Shown here in pieces: positions 1-8,738 of a stretch of DNA of 56,831 bases. The stretch spans positions 1 to 56,831 of the forward strand of contig NZ_JABVEB010000025.1 of assembly GCF_014323665.1 (NCBI RefSeq), written 5' to 3'. Under the pieces are notes generated by a model, which saw nothing but the letters and a program-made list of their open reading frames with translations, was not told where the DNA came from and did not search any database. Made by a program: the position numbers and the translations under genes. Origin of the DNA: Actinomadura sp. HBU206391 (GTDB lineage Bacteria; Actinomycetota; Actinomycetes; Streptosporangiales; Streptosporangiaceae). Every line of letters starts with the position of its first letter. Position 1 is the stretch's first letter.

Positions 1-65
1 TCACCGGAGCGGATCGCCTGGACCGCATTGATGCGCAGTCGGGTCACCTCGGCCGAGGTGGTCAC
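1..65 (-). CDS. Possible 5' end of an unidentified CDS running off the window
   Basis: On the minus strand a GTG at 65-63 opens a frame that stays open to the window edge and begins MTTSAEVTRLRINAVQAIRS. It lies 61 bases downstream of the trxB stop on the same strand, so it could be the next gene of the arsC-trxB transcript. No good ribosome binding site precedes the GTG, and 21 residues are too few to name a family. It could equally be non-coding. Confidence 0.25.
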   Translation of the reverse strand, partial: MTTSAEVTRLRINAVQAIRSG

Positions 66-126
66 AGCGCTGGTTCGCGAACTTCGGGCAGGTTCAGCGC
101 ACGGGAGGTCGCCTACCCACTGGGTG

Positions 127-1143
127 TCACAAGGCCGCGGCTGCCTTCTCGGGCTCGGCCTGGCGTGCCTGGACGGCGGAGGCATGGTGGGCGAGGGCGG
201 CCAGGTGGCGTTCGGCGTCCAGAGCGGCGGCGCATCCGGTTCCGGCGGCTGTGATGGCCTGCCGGTAGGTGTGGTCGACGACGTCTCCGGCAGCGAAGAC
301 GCCCGGGAGGTTGGTGCGGGTGGAGGGCGCCTGGACTTTGAGGTATCCCTGGTCGTCGAGGTCCAGTTGGCCGGTGAACAGTTCGGTGCGCGGGTCGTGG
401 CCGATCGCGATGAACAGCCCGGTCACCGCCAGCCGGCGGCGTTCGCCGGTGCGGGTGTCGCGCAGTGTGACGCCGCTGAGCTTGTCCTGGCCGTGGATTT
501 CGGTGACTTCGCTGTTCCAGGCGAAGCTGATCTTCTCGTCGGCGAAGGCGCGCTGCTGCATCGCCTTGGAGGCGCGCAGCGTGTCGCGACGGTGGATCAC
601 GGTGACCGAGCGGGCGAAGCGGGACAGGAAGGTGGCCTCCTCCATCGCGGTGTCCCCGCCGCCGACCACGGCGATGTCATGGTTTTTGAAGAAGAACCCG
701 TCGCAGGTCGCGCACCAGGACAACCCGCGGCCGGACAGTTCCTGCTCGTTGGGCAGGCCGAGCTTGCGGTAGCCGGAGCCGGTCGCCACGATGACGGCCT
801 TGGCCCGATGGGTGGTCCCGGCCGAGTCGGTGACGGTCTTGACGTCGCCGCTGAGGTCGACGGCGACGACGTCGTCGGTGACCAGCTCGGCGCCGAATCG
901 CTTCGCCTGCGCCCGCAGGTCTTCCATCAACTGGGGGCCCATGACGCCGCCGGGGAAGCCGGGGAAGTTCTCGACCTCGGTGGTGGTCATCAGCGCGCCG
1001 CCCGCGGTGACCGAGCCTTCGAACACCAGGGGCTGAAGGGTGGCGCGTGCGGTGTAGAGGGCGGCGGTGTAACCGGCGGGGCCGGAGCCGATGACGATGA
1101 CCTCGCGGACGTCACCATTGGCAGAGGTGGCAGTGGTGGCCAT
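127..1143 (-). CDS. trxB: Thioredoxin-disulfide reductase (TrxB)
   Basis: NADPH-dependent cytoplasmic flavoenzyme that reduces thioredoxin. The 338-aa length fits the family. Visible motifs are an N-terminal FAD dinucleotide fold (GSGPAG at residues 19-24), the redox-active CATC (Cys144 and Cys147), a second nucleotide fold for NADPH (GGGDTA at 161-166) and a C-terminal FAD motif (GVFAAGDV). It lies 5 bases downstream of arsC on the same strand, so the two are almost certainly co-transcribed from the arsR1 divergent promoter. The pairing suggests the thioredoxin system recycles the neighbouring arsenate reductase. It is probably an ars-dedicated copy rather than the housekeeping trxB, because no trxA lies next to it in the window. 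Confidence 0.93.
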   Translation of the reverse strand: MATTATSANGDVREVIVIGSGPAGYTAALYTARATLQPLVFEGSVTAGGALMTTTEVENFPGFPGGVMGPQLMEDLRAQAKRFGAELVTDDVVAVDLSGDVKTVTDSAGTTHRAKAVIVATGSGYRKLGLPNEQELSGRGLSWCATCDGFFFKNHDIAVVGGGDTAMEEATFLSRFARSVTVIHRRDTLRASKAMQQRAFADEKISFAWNSEVTEIHGQDKLSGVTLRDTRTGERRRLAVTGLFIAIGHDPRTELFTGQLDLDDQGYLKVQAPSTRTNLPGVFAAGDVVDHTYRQAITAAGTGCAAALDAERHLAALAHHASAVQARQAEPEKAAAAL

Positions 1144-1148
1144 GGTGG

Positions 1149-1562
1149 TCAGTTCTCCTGCGCGGCGTCGATCTCGGCGATCAGAGCCTTGATACGGCGC
1201 TCGATCTCGTCACGGATCGGGCGGACGGCCTCAACGCCCTGACCGGCCGGGTCGTCCAGGGCCCAGTCGAGGTAGGTCTTGCCGGGGAAGATGGGGCAGA
1301 CGTCACCGCACCCCATGGTGATGACGTAGTCGGAGTCCTGTACGGCCTCGGGGGTGAGCACCTTGGGCTTTTGGTCGGCGATGTCGACGCCGGCCTCCCG
1401 CATCGCCTCCACCGCGGCGGGGTTGACCTGGTCGGCGGGCAGGGAACCGGCGGAGCGGACCTCGACGCGGTCACCCGCGAGGTGGGTGAGGAATCCGGCG
1501 GCCATCTGTGAACGTCCGGCGTTGTGGACGCAGACGAACAGTACGGAGGACTTGTCAGGCAT
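1149..1562 (-). CDS. arsC: Arsenate reductase, low-molecular-weight phosphatase fold (ArsC)
   Basis: Cytoplasmic enzyme reducing As(V) to As(III) for export. The 137-aa protein opens with the CX5R(S) P-loop (Cys11-VHNAG-Arg17-Ser18) of the LMW-phosphatase/ArsC family and carries a second cysteine pair in GCGDVCP (Cys85, Cys89). Thioredoxin-coupled ArsC uses three cysteines, while some actinobacterial relatives use mycothiol and mycoredoxin. The three Cys plus the adjacent trxB favour thioredoxin here, but the partner is an inference. It is transcribed divergently from arsR1 across a 70-bp gap. Confidence 0.92.
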   Translation of the reverse strand: MPDKSSVLFVCVHNAGRSQMAAGFLTHLAGDRVEVRSAGSLPADQVNPAAVEAMREAGVDIADQKPKVLTPEAVQDSDYVITMGCGDVCPIFPGKTYLDWALDDPAGQGVEAVRPIRDEIERRIKALIAEIDAAQEN

Positions 1563-1632
1563 CGGGATCTCTCTCGTCTCACAAGGACACAGCGGGTGGC
1601 ATCAGCCGCCGCTGATGTGAGAGTATCAGTAC

Positions 1633-1947
1633 ATGATGACGTCAGTCGACACTGATATGATCCGGGTTCTGGCCGACCCGCTCAGGCTCAAGATCGTGAC
1701 CCTGCTCGCCCACGAGACGCTGTGCACCACGCACCTGGTGGCCGAGACCGGTGCCAGGCAGACGAACTTGTCCAACCACCTGCGGGTGCTGCGCGAGGCG
1801 GGCGTGGTGGACACCGAGCCGTGCGGCCGGTTCACCTACTACCGGCTGCGGCCGGATGTCATCGAATCCCTGGCCGGCTCTTTCGCGGAGCTTGCCGCCA
1901 CCGCCCGCGCCACCGTTGCCACCGACATCAAGAGGGCCTGCCCGTGA
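1633..1947 (+). CDS. arsR: ArsR/SmtB-family repressor 1 of the acr3/arsC operons
   Basis: Small winged-helix metalloregulator of 104 aa. The dimer is expected to repress until As(III) binds. A winged helix-turn-helix core is visible (QTNLSNHLRVLREAG), preceded by the position where classical ArsR has ELCVCDL. Here that stretch reads ETLCTTHLV with a single Cys, and a further Cys is in EPCGRFTYY, so the metal site is of a variant type. The stop overlaps the GTG of acr3. The start is uncertain: ATG at 1633 or 1636 has a weak GAGAG upstream, while ATG at 1657 would place the operator-like repeat (1641-1658) fully upstream of the gene. Confidence 0.85.
   Translation: MMTSVDTDMIRVLADPLRLKIVTLLAHETLCTTHLVAETGARQTNLSNHLRVLREAGVVDTEPCGRFTYYRLRPDVIESLAGSFAELAATARATVATDIKRACP
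1641..1658. promoter_or_regulatory. Candidate ArsR1 operator, copy 1
   Basis: GTCAGTCGACACTGATAT sits in the arsC/arsR1 divergent region. Its reverse complement matches the site at 3082-3099 at 17 of 18 bases. The repeat of this sequence in front of two arsenate-reductase transcription units is the reason to call it an operator. Confidence 0.6.
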
Positions 1948-3044
1948 CCAAGTCCGAACCCATCACCCACCAGGCGGAAGACGCCGCGACCGGGGTCGTC
2001 GGCAAGCTCTCCACCTTGGACCGCTTTCTAGCGGTGTGGATCATCGCCGCCATGGCGGTGGGCCTGGGACTGGGCCGATTGATCCCGGGACTGAACGACG
2101 CCCTGGCCAAGGTCGAGGTCGGCGGGATCTCCCTGCCGATCGCCGTCGGCCTGCTGGTGATGATGTATCCAGTGCTGGCCAAGGTCCGCTACGACAGGCT
2201 GGAGGCGGTCACCGGCGACAAGCGGCTCATGGTGTCCTCGCTGGTCATCAACTGGCTCGTCGGGCCTGCGGTGATGTTCGCACTCGCCTGGATCTTCCTG
2301 CCCGACCTGCCCGAGTACCGCACCGGGCTGATCATCGTGGGCCTGGCGCGATGTATCGCCATGGTCATCATCTGGAACGACCTGGCCTGCGGCGACCGCG
2401 AGGCCGCCGCCGTGCTCGTTGCGCTGAACTCGGTGTTCCAGGTGCTGGTCTTCGGCCTGCTCGGCTGGTTCTACCTCGACCTGCTGCCGAGCCGGCTGGG
2501 CCTGGGGGACGGCCAGCACCTGGACATCTCGATGTGGAAGATCGCGTTGAACGTCGTCATCTTCCTCGGCATCCCGCTGCTGGCCGGGTTCCTCACCCGC
2601 CACTTCGGCCAGAGGTCCATGGGCCGCGAGAAGTACGAGTCGACGTTCCTGCCGAAGATCGGGCCGTTCGCCCTCTACGGCCTGCTGTTCACGATCGTCA
2701 TCCTGTTCGCCCTGCAGGGAAAGACCATCACCTCCCAGCCGCTGGACGTCGCACGGATCGCGCTTCCGCTGCTGGTCTACTTCGCGCTCATGTGGTTCGG
2801 CACCTTCGCCCTCGGCAGAGCCATCGGCCTGAACTACGACCGCACCGCCACCCTGGCCTTCACCGCCGCCGGCAACAACTTCGAACTCGCCATCGCCGTC
2901 GCCATCGCCACCTTCGGCGTCACCTCCGGGCAGGCCCTCTCTGGCGTCGTCGGACCGCTCATCGAGGTCCCGGTCCTGGTCGGCCTGGTCTACGTCTCCC
3001 TCGCCTGGCGCAAGCGTTACGCCACCGCAGCCGCCACCCGTTAG
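1944..3044 (+). CDS. acr3: ACR3-type arsenite efflux permease
   Basis: Inner-membrane As(III) exporter of the ACR3/BART superfamily, 366 aa with about ten hydrophobic segments, matching family length. The start is the GTG that overlaps the arsR1 stop (GTGA), giving translational coupling. Family landmarks include the conserved cysteine in GLARCIAMVIIWNDLACG and the glutamate in GNNFELAIAVAIATFG near the C-terminal transmembrane region, both implicated in arsenite transport in characterised ACR3 proteins. It forms an operon with arsR1 and is opposite arsC-trxB, so reduction and efflux share one control region. Confidence 0.95.
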   Translation: MTKSEPITHQAEDAATGVVGKLSTLDRFLAVWIIAAMAVGLGLGRLIPGLNDALAKVEVGGISLPIAVGLLVMMYPVLAKVRYDRLEAVTGDKRLMVSSLVINWLVGPAVMFALAWIFLPDLPEYRTGLIIVGLARCIAMVIIWNDLACGDREAAAVLVALNSVFQVLVFGLLGWFYLDLLPSRLGLGDGQHLDISMWKIALNVVIFLGIPLLAGFLTRHFGQRSMGREKYESTFLPKIGPFALYGLLFTIVILFALQGKTITSQPLDVARIALPLLVYFALMWFGTFALGRAIGLNYDRTATLAFTAAGNNFELAIAVAIATFGVTSGQALSGVVGPLIEVPVLVGLVYVSLAWRKRYATAAATR

Positions 3045-3081
3045 CGGCACCGCCCCTGCCTCGGCCGTTCTCCATGGCGAT

Positions 3082-3099
3082 ATATCAGTATCGACTGAC
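3082..3099. promoter_or_regulatory. Candidate ArsR1 operator, copy 2, before arsC2
   Basis: ATATCAGTATCGACTGAC equals the reverse complement of 1641-1658 except for one base. It is followed by a second dyad, ATCATT-GCAA-AATGAT, at 3100-3115. Both lie between acr3 and the chosen arsC2 start, suggesting a separate ArsR-controlled promoter. Confidence 0.6.
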
Positions 3100-3178
3100 A
3101 TCATTGCAAAATGATATGTTGCGGGTGCCGGCCTCACTCCTCAACCGCTACCGGCCGGCCGTGATAAGGAGTGCGGGC

Positions 3179-3844
3179 GTGGAGGAGAAGTACTGCGACG
3201 CCGATGAGCTGCTCGGACGTATCGCTCGCGTTCTCGCGCTGCGCTTCGATGGCACGCTGGGAGTCGAGACGGTTGACCGCTACGTCCGCGAGTGTTACCA
3301 GCTGTTGTACCGGTCATCGGCGGTCAAGCGATATCTGCCGGTGCTGACCGAGCGATTTGCCCGGCAACGCCTCAGCGCGCTCGCGCAGCGGCAGGGATTG
3401 CACACCAAGGCCGTCCCCGAGGTGCTGTACGTGTGCACTCGTAACGCCGGCCGTTCACAGATCGCCGCGGCACTCACGTCGCGTCACGCCCGCGGGCGGG
3501 TCCACGTGCGAACCGCGGGGACCGTACCCGCCACTCACGTCGATCCGGTCGTGCGCCGAGCGCTGGTCGAGATCGGGCTCGACGCCGCCGATGAGTATCC
3601 CAAACCATTGACCGACGAGGTCGTGGCCGCCGCGGATGTCGTGGTGACCATGGGTTGCGGTGACGCCTGCCCGGTTTTCCCGGCGACCCGCTACCTGGAC
3701 TGGAACATCGCCGAGCCTCATGGCGCCGCCATCGAGGCGGTGCGCGCCATCCGTGATCACATCGACATGCGGGTGCGCGAGCTGCTAGTGGAGCTGTCGG
3801 CCGCCGTGCCCGTTTTCGACCCGGCGGAAGCCTTCGAGATCTGA
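3179..3844 (+). CDS. arsC: Arsenate reductase with N-terminal helical extension (ArsC2)
   Basis: Second LMW-phosphatase-fold arsenate reductase, 221 aa from the GTG at 3179, which has a TAAGGAG ribosome binding site 7 bases upstream. Upstream ATGs at 3074 and 3116 would translate through the operator and are less likely. Residues 1-75 form a mostly helical, non-catalytic domain. The catalytic part begins at about residue 82 with Cys86-TRNAG-Arg92-Ser, and a second motif MGCGDACP matches ArsC1. The N-terminal region looks like the small three-helix domain often fused to actinobacterial ArsC; its role is unknown. It probably supplies a backup or partner-specific As(V) reductase controlled by the operator at 3082. 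Confidence 0.85.
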   Translation: MEEKYCDADELLGRIARVLALRFDGTLGVETVDRYVRECYQLLYRSSAVKRYLPVLTERFARQRLSALAQRQGLHTKAVPEVLYVCTRNAGRSQIAAALTSRHARGRVHVRTAGTVPATHVDPVVRRALVEIGLDAADEYPKPLTDEVVAAADVVVTMGCGDACPVFPATRYLDWNIAEPHGAAIEAVRAIRDHIDMRVRELLVELSAAVPVFDPAEAFEI

Positions 3845-4046
3845 GAAGAGCGCTCACCGGCGATGTCAGGGCCTGAAGTGAGCTGCGGTGCTGGGATTGG
3901 TCCGCGCTGTGGTGATGCCCCGGTGACTCCTTCCTCGTTCACAGCCGATACGCGTCTCGCCGCCGAGGCTGCCCCCTCCCTGCGCAGAACCGGTAGGCCC
4001 TGGACGCTCGCTCGAGCCCGGAATCTTCACGGCGAACGCGGATGAG

Positions 4047-4119
4047 ATAGACGGCTGTCGATGTTTCGTGATGCGACCGTCGTTGTTCACTCTCGATTCA
4101 TATAGACGGCTTTCTATGT
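4047..4119 (+). promoter_or_regulatory. pst control region: two 18-bp direct repeats and a PHO-box-like site
   Basis: The 355-bp gap between arsC2 and pstS holds ATAGACGGCTGTCGATGT (4047-4064) and ATAGACGGCTTTCTATGT (4102-4119), 16 of 18 identical and 55 bp apart. Between them, at 4085-4106, are two adjacent 11-mers, GTTCACTCTCG and ATTCATATAGA, matching the TTCA-centred 11-nt direct-repeat pattern of actinobacterial PhoP boxes. This is consistent with phosphate-starvation control of pstSCAB. The rest of the gap shows no gene. Confidence 0.55.
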
Positions 4120-4199
4120 GCTCAACGATGTCGCCGGTTTGGGCGACCCCCGCGGCGGTGACGGTGCGGGCCGACACGAGTACAAGGGAAACGATTCTG

Positions 4200-5177
4200 G
4201 TGAGCATCCCATTGCGCAGGTCCACGCTTGCCGCGTCGGCTGTGGTGGCGTTGGCCGCGGCGCTGGCGGCTTGTGGGGGCGGTTCGGACGACACCGGCGG
4301 CGGGTCGGGGGAGAGCAAGCGGCTGTCGGGCACGGTCAAGATCGACGGCTCAAGTACGGTCGCGCCGCTGAGCACGGTGGCCTCGGAGTTGTTCAAGGAG
4401 GAGCAGGGACGCGTCCAGATCCCGGTGGGCACGTCCGGTACAGGTGGCGGGTTCGAGAAGTTCTGTGCCGGCGAGATCGACATCTCTGATGCCTCTCGTC
4501 CGATCAAGGACGAGGAGAAGGCGGCCTGCCAGAAGAAGGGCATCGCCTATTCGGAGTTCGCGGTCGCCAACGACGCCCTCACGGTCGTGGTGCACAAGGA
4601 CAACACCTGGGCCAAGTGCCTGACGGTGGCGCAGCTGAAGAAGATCTGGGAGCCCGGTTCCAAGGTCGATAACTGGAAGCAGGTCGATCCGTCGTTCCCG
4701 AGCGAGCCGCTGAAGCTGTTCGGCGCCGGAACCGACTCGGGGACTTTCGACTACTTCACCGATGAGATCAACGGTGAGGAGGGCAAGAGCCGCACCGACT
4801 ACCAGCCCAGCGAGGACGACAACGTCACCGTGCAGGGCGTCGCCGGGTCCAAGGGCGGACTGGGGTACTTCGGTTACTCCTACTTCGAGGAGAACGCCGC
4901 CAAGCTGAAGGCCGTCGAGATCGACGGCGGTGACGGGTGCATCGCGCCGAGCGTGCAGACCGCCCAGGCCGGCACCTACAAGCCGCTGTCGCGGCCGCTG
5001 TTCATCTATCCGGCGGCATCGGCGCTGAAGCGCCCCGAAGTGCTGGCGTTCGTGGAGTTCTATGTGGAACAGCACGCCGAGATCTCCAAGCGGGCCAAGT
5101 TCGTGCCGCTCAACCCCGAGCAGGAGACCAAGCTGAAGTCGGCGCTGGCCACGCTCAAGCAGCAGGCGGGTCAGTGA
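4200..5177 (+). CDS. pstS: Phosphate ABC transporter substrate-binding lipoprotein PstS
   Basis: Extracytoplasmic high-affinity phosphate receptor of 325 aa. GTG at 4200 is chosen for its AAGGGAA site and because it directly precedes a lipoprotein signal (RR, hydrophobic stretch, lipobox LAAC with Cys25). The mature part carries the PstS hallmarks KIDGSSTV, PVGTSGTGGGF and DISDASRPI, which form the phosphate pocket. It starts a tightly packed pstSCAB operon (GTGA overlap with pstC). Family members bind phosphate strongly over arsenate, which fits its placement inside an arsenic island. Confidence 0.95.
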   Translation: MSIPLRRSTLAASAVVALAAALAACGGGSDDTGGGSGESKRLSGTVKIDGSSTVAPLSTVASELFKEEQGRVQIPVGTSGTGGGFEKFCAGEIDISDASRPIKDEEKAACQKKGIAYSEFAVANDALTVVVHKDNTWAKCLTVAQLKKIWEPGSKVDNWKQVDPSFPSEPLKLFGAGTDSGTFDYFTDEINGEEGKSRTDYQPSEDDNVTVQGVAGSKGGLGYFGYSYFEENAAKLKAVEIDGGDGCIAPSVQTAQAGTYKPLSRPLFIYPAASALKRPEVLAFVEFYVEQHAEISKRAKFVPLNPEQETKLKSALATLKQQAGQ

Positions 5178-6118
5178 CCGTGGACTCCGCACGTTCCGCC
5201 GCAGGGACCCCTGGGTCTTTGCGGCGGAGCCGCCCGCGGTACGGCGAGGCGGTCATCAAGGCGCTGCTGCTCGCGGCCGCGATGGTGTCGGTCGCCACGA
5301 CCGTCGGCATCGTCATCTCCCTCTTGCCGCCTGCGCTGCGGTTCTTCAAGACGGTGAACCTGGGCGAGTTCTTCACCACCACGCAGTGGTCACCGTTGTT
5401 CGAACCGCCCAAGTACGGCGTGCTGCCGCTGGTCACCGCGACCCTGCTCATCACCCTGATCGCCATCGTGGTCGCCGTTCCCCTGGGCCTTGCGGCAGCG
5501 ATCTATCTCAGCGAGTACGCGCGCCCGCGGGTCCGGACGGTCTTCAAACCGGTGCTCGAGGTCCTCGCGGGGATCCCCACGGTGGTGTACGGGTTCTTCG
5601 CCCTCAGCTTCGTCACCCCGCTGCTGCGTGACATCTGGCCAGGCGGCCAGGGCCCGGACATCTTCAACGCGCTGTCAGCGGGCCTGGTCATGGGCGTGAT
5701 GATCATCCCGACAGTGGCGTCGCTGTCGGAGGACGCCATGGCCGCGGTCCCGCAGTCCCTGCGCCAAGGCGCCTACGCGCTCGGGTCCACCAAGCGGCTG
5801 GTGGCCATCCGGGTGGTGCTGCCCGCCGCGCTGTCGGGCATCGTCGCCGCCGTCGTACTGGCGATCTCCCGCGCGGTCGGCGAGACCATGATCGTCGCGA
5901 TCGCCGCCGGGCTACAGCCGCAGTTCACCTGGAACCCCCTGGAGGCGATGCAGACGATGACCGGTTACATCGCCGCCGCAGGCGAGGGCGACCTGCCCAC
6001 CTCCTCCTTCGACTACACCACGATCTTCGCCGTCGGCGCGCTGTTGTTCCTGCTGACGTTCGCGATGAACGCCGTCAGCATCCGCCTGGTCCGCAAGTAC
6101 CGGGAGGTGTACGAATGA
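5174..6118 (+). CDS. pstC: Phosphate ABC transporter permease PstC
   Basis: Membrane subunit of the phosphate importer, 314 aa, starting at the GTG overlapping the pstS stop. It has one N-terminal anchor helix, a variable extracytoplasmic stretch, then a five- to six-helix permease domain with the conserved ABC-coupling loop around AVPQSLRQGAYALGST and SRAVGETM. It ends in an ATGA overlap with pstA. It should form a heterodimer with PstA in the cytoplasmic membrane. Confidence 0.94.
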   Translation: MTVDSARSAAGTPGSLRRSRPRYGEAVIKALLLAAAMVSVATTVGIVISLLPPALRFFKTVNLGEFFTTTQWSPLFEPPKYGVLPLVTATLLITLIAIVVAVPLGLAAAIYLSEYARPRVRTVFKPVLEVLAGIPTVVYGFFALSFVTPLLRDIWPGGQGPDIFNALSAGLVMGVMIIPTVASLSEDAMAAVPQSLRQGAYALGSTKRLVAIRVVLPAALSGIVAAVVLAISRAVGETMIVAIAAGLQPQFTWNPLEAMQTMTGYIAAAGEGDLPTSSFDYTTIFAVGALLFLLTFAMNAVSIRLVRKYREVYE

Positions 6119-7017
6119 CCGCCGTCCTGGACCGCGAGGCACCGGAGGCACCCAGCGCCTCGGGACTCAGCGGCCGCCGCCGGCCGCTCGAGCCGGCCTT
6201 CAAGGCGGTGCTGCTCGCCAGCCTCGTCGTCGCCGTTGTGTTCCTGGCCGTCCTGCTGTTCTACGTGCTCAACGAGGGCTGGGCGCGGCTTGACTCGCGG
6301 CTGTGGGAGAACTTCCCCTCCAAGCTCTACCCGGATCGGGCCGGCGCCCAATCGGCGATCGTCGGCACCCTGTACGTCATCGGCCTGACGGCGGCCTTCT
6401 GCATCCCGATCGGGGTGATGACCGCCATCTATCTGGAGGAGTACGCCGACAGCAACCGCTGGTACAACCGGCTGATCGAGCTCAACATCCAGAACCTGGC
6501 CGCAGTGCCCTCCATCGTCTACGGCATCCTCGGGCTCGGGATCATCGCCCGCGGAATGGGGCTGGGCCGCACCCTGCTGACGGCGGCGCTGACCCTGTCG
6601 CTGCTGGTGCTCCCGGTGGTCATCATCGCCGCCCGCGAGGCCATCCGCGCCGTACCCGGCTCCATCCGGCAGGGCTCGCTGGCGCTGGGGGCCACGCAGT
6701 GGCAGACGATCGCCCGGCAGGTGCTGCCCGCCGCGGTGCCCGGCATCGCCACCGGCGCGATCCTGGCGCTGTCACGGGCGATCGGGGAGGCCGCGCCGCT
6801 GCTGCTGCTCGGCGCCGTCACCCACATCACCTTCAACCCCGAAAGCCTCACCGACGCCTACACCGTGCTGCCCATCCAGATCTTCAACTGGATCAAGCAG
6901 CCGGAGGCCGAATTCCACACCCTCGCCTCAGCGGCGATCGTGATCTTGCTTACGATCCTGCTCGCCATGAACTCCCTGGCCATCTGGCTGCGCAACCGCT
7001 ACCAGAAGCGCTGGTAA
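6115..7017 (+). CDS. pstA: Phosphate ABC transporter permease PstA
   Basis: Second membrane subunit of the phosphate importer, 300 aa. It overlaps pstC by four bases. The family coupling-loop signature is visible ([20 protein letters not shown] and [11 protein letters not shown]), with about six transmembrane segments. Length and order in the operon are standard. Confidence 0.94.
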   Translation: MTAVLDREAPEAPSASGLSGRRRPLEPAFKAVLLASLVVAVVFLAVLLFYVLNEGWARLDSRLWENFPSKLYPDRAGAQSAIVGTLYVIGLTAAFCIPIGVMTAIYLEEYADSNRWYNRLIELNIQNLAAVPSIVYGILGLGIIARGMGLGRTLLTAALTLSLLVLPVVIIAAREAIRAVPGSIRQGSLALGATQWQTIARQVLPAAVPGIATGAILALSRAIGEAAPLLLLGAVTHITFNPESLTDAYTVLPIQIFNWIKQPEAEFHTLASAAIVILLTILLAMNSLAIWLRNRYQKRW

Positions 7018-7046
7018 GGCCTATGACCCCCTCAGGAGAAGAGCAC

Positions 7047-7907
7047 GTGACCGACACCAGCACCTACGACGACGACCTCGGACTGGCCAGGCCCGTCAAG
7101 CGCTTCGAACACCGGGACGCTCCTGACCTGGTCGACCCGGTGTTCGAGGTGGCCGACCTGCGCGTCTTCTACGGCGACTACGAGGCCGTGCGGGAAGTCG
7201 CGATGACCGTCGGCACCCGGCAGATCACCGCGATGATCGGCCCATCCGGCTGCGGCAAGAGCACGGTGCTGCGCTGCTTCAACCGGATGAACGACCTCAT
7301 CCCCGGCACCCGGGTCGTAGGGAAGATCGCCTACCACGGTGAGGACCTCTACGCCGACGAGGTCGACCCGATCGAGGTCCGTCGCCGGATCGGCATGGTC
7401 TTCCAAAAACCCAACCCCTTCCCCAAATCGATCTACGACAACATCGCCTACGGCCCCCGCGTCAACGGCGTCCGCCGCGGCATGGACGACATCGTCGAGG
7501 AGGCCCTCACCCAGGCCGCCCTGTGGGAGGAGGTCAAGGACAAACTGAAGGACAACGCCCTGGCCCTGTCCGGCGGCCAGCAGCAGCGGCTGTGCATCGC
7601 CCGCACCATCGCCATCAAACCCGAGGTCATCTTGATGGACGAGCCCTGCTCCGCGCTCGACCCCATCGCCACCGCCAAGATCGAGGACCTGATGAAGCGG
7701 CTGGCCAGGAGCTACACCATCATCATCGTCACCCACAACATGCAGCAGGCCGCCCGGGTCTCCGACCGCACCGCGTTCTTCACCGCGGACGTCGACGACA
7801 AAGGCGTACGCCACGGGCGGCTCGTCGAGTACGACCTCACCGGAAAAATCTTCACCACCCCCGGCGACAAACGCACCGAGGCCTACATCACCGGCCGGTT
7901 CGGCTGA
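7047..7907 (+). CDS. pstB: Phosphate ABC transporter ATPase PstB
   Basis: Cytoplasmic ATPase driving phosphate import, 286 aa. GTG at 7047 is preferred because AGGAG lies 8 bases upstream; an in-frame ATG at 7023 has no such site. Walker A is GPSGCGKST at about 65-73, the signature is LSGGQQQR and Walker B is VILMDEP. The roughly 30-residue acidic N-terminal extension before the ATPase fold makes it longer than the usual 250-260 aa. No phoU follows; the next gene is an unusual response regulator. Confidence 0.94.
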   Translation: MTDTSTYDDDLGLARPVKRFEHRDAPDLVDPVFEVADLRVFYGDYEAVREVAMTVGTRQITAMIGPSGCGKSTVLRCFNRMNDLIPGTRVVGKIAYHGEDLYADEVDPIEVRRRIGMVFQKPNPFPKSIYDNIAYGPRVNGVRRGMDDIVEEALTQAALWEEVKDKLKDNALALSGGQQQRLCIARTIAIKPEVILMDEPCSALDPIATAKIEDLMKRLARSYTIIIVTHNMQQAARVSDRTAFFTADVDDKGVRHGRLVEYDLTGKIFTTPGDKRTEAYITGRFG

Positions 7908-7929
7908 GAAAACGGGGGCCTGAACCGAC

Positions 7930-8667
7930 GTGAACGAACAAGCCGCGGAGGTGGCCCACCTTCCCGGCGCACTGGACAAGGCGCACGTACCGCTGCTGCT
8001 GGTCGCCGACCCCGACGAGGCCCTCGGCCACGAACTCGTCCTCGCCCTCGCCCAACGCGGGATCGAAGTCGCCGTGTGCACCGACGGGGCCCAGGCGCTG
8101 TTGCGCACCGGCGCGCTGCACCCCGACGTGCTCCTGGTCAGCGCCAACGTTCCCACCGTCGACGCCACCACCTTGGTGCGCACCGTCCGGGCCAGCCTGC
8201 CCATCCCGGTCATCCTCGGCGTCGGCGCCGACAACGCCGAGGAGGCGGTGAAGGCCCTGGCCGCCGGGGCGAACGTCTGCGTGGCCCGCCCCTACCGGCT
8301 ACCGGAGCTTCTCCCTCTCATCCTGGGAATCCATGCCGAAGCGGCGGCGGGTGAAACCGGCGGCGCTGTTCTCACCTGCGGCGCGGTCGAACTCGATCCG
8401 GTCGCTCACATCGTGCGGGTCCGCGGCGCCCTCGTGCACATGCCGCTACGGGAGTTCGAGCTGCTGCACTATCTGATGGTCAACGTCGACCGGGTCGTCG
8501 CCCGCCGGCAGATACAAACCCACGTCTGGAGAACCGACACGGCCAACACCAACACCATCTCCGTACACATCCGCAGGCTCCGCGAACGCCTCGGCGACGA
8601 CCCGGAGAACCCGACCATCATCTTGACCGTCCGGGGCGTCGGCTACCGCCTCGCCTGCCCGCAGTGA
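7930..8667 (+). CDS. OmpR/PhoB-type regulator with degenerate receiver
   Basis: A 245-aa protein with an N-terminal receiver-like domain (about 20-130) and a C-terminal OmpR-type winged helix (REFELLHYLM ... VRGVGYRL). The receiver lacks the phospho-acceptor: where PhoB-type proteins have LLDLMLP this one has LVSANVP (Ser71), and the conserved Lys is Arg120. It is therefore unlikely to be controlled by classical phosphorylation. Its position directly after pstB, where phoU usually sits, suggests a phosphate- or arsenate-linked DNA-binding regulator. No histidine kinase is adjacent. The GTG start has only a weak G-rich site before it. Confidence 0.85.
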   Translation: MNEQAAEVAHLPGALDKAHVPLLLVADPDEALGHELVLALAQRGIEVAVCTDGAQALLRTGALHPDVLLVSANVPTVDATTLVRTVRASLPIPVILGVGADNAEEAVKALAAGANVCVARPYRLPELLPLILGIHAEAAAGETGGAVLTCGAVELDPVAHIVRVRGALVHMPLREFELLHYLMVNVDRVVARRQIQTHVWRTDTANTNTISVHIRRLRERLGDDPENPTIILTVRGVGYRLACPQ

Positions 8668-8685
8668 CGCTCGCCACATGGCAGT

Positions 8686-8738
8686 CGTTCACTTGAAGTC
8701 GTCGTTCGTTCACCTTTCATACACTCAAGATGTGAACG
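8686..8738 (+). promoter_or_regulatory. Three GTTCAC elements upstream of arsR2
   Basis: CGTTCAC occurs at 8686-8692 and 8707-8713, 21 bp apart, and its inverse GTGAACG at 8732-8738 covers the arsR2 start. The two direct copies (GTTCACTTGAA, GTTCACCTTTC) resemble PHO-box 11-mers. The inverted pair could instead be the ArsR2 operator. Confidence 0.45.

Noticed and set aside
28..1242. 404-codon plus-strand frame over trxB/arsC
   Set aside because: It is antisense to two clear enzymes and its translation is Gly/Val/Ala-rich without domains.
2028..3137. 369-codon minus frame over acr3
   Set aside because: It lies opposite acr3 and is composed of Gln/Asp/Gly/His repeats typical of antisense shadows.
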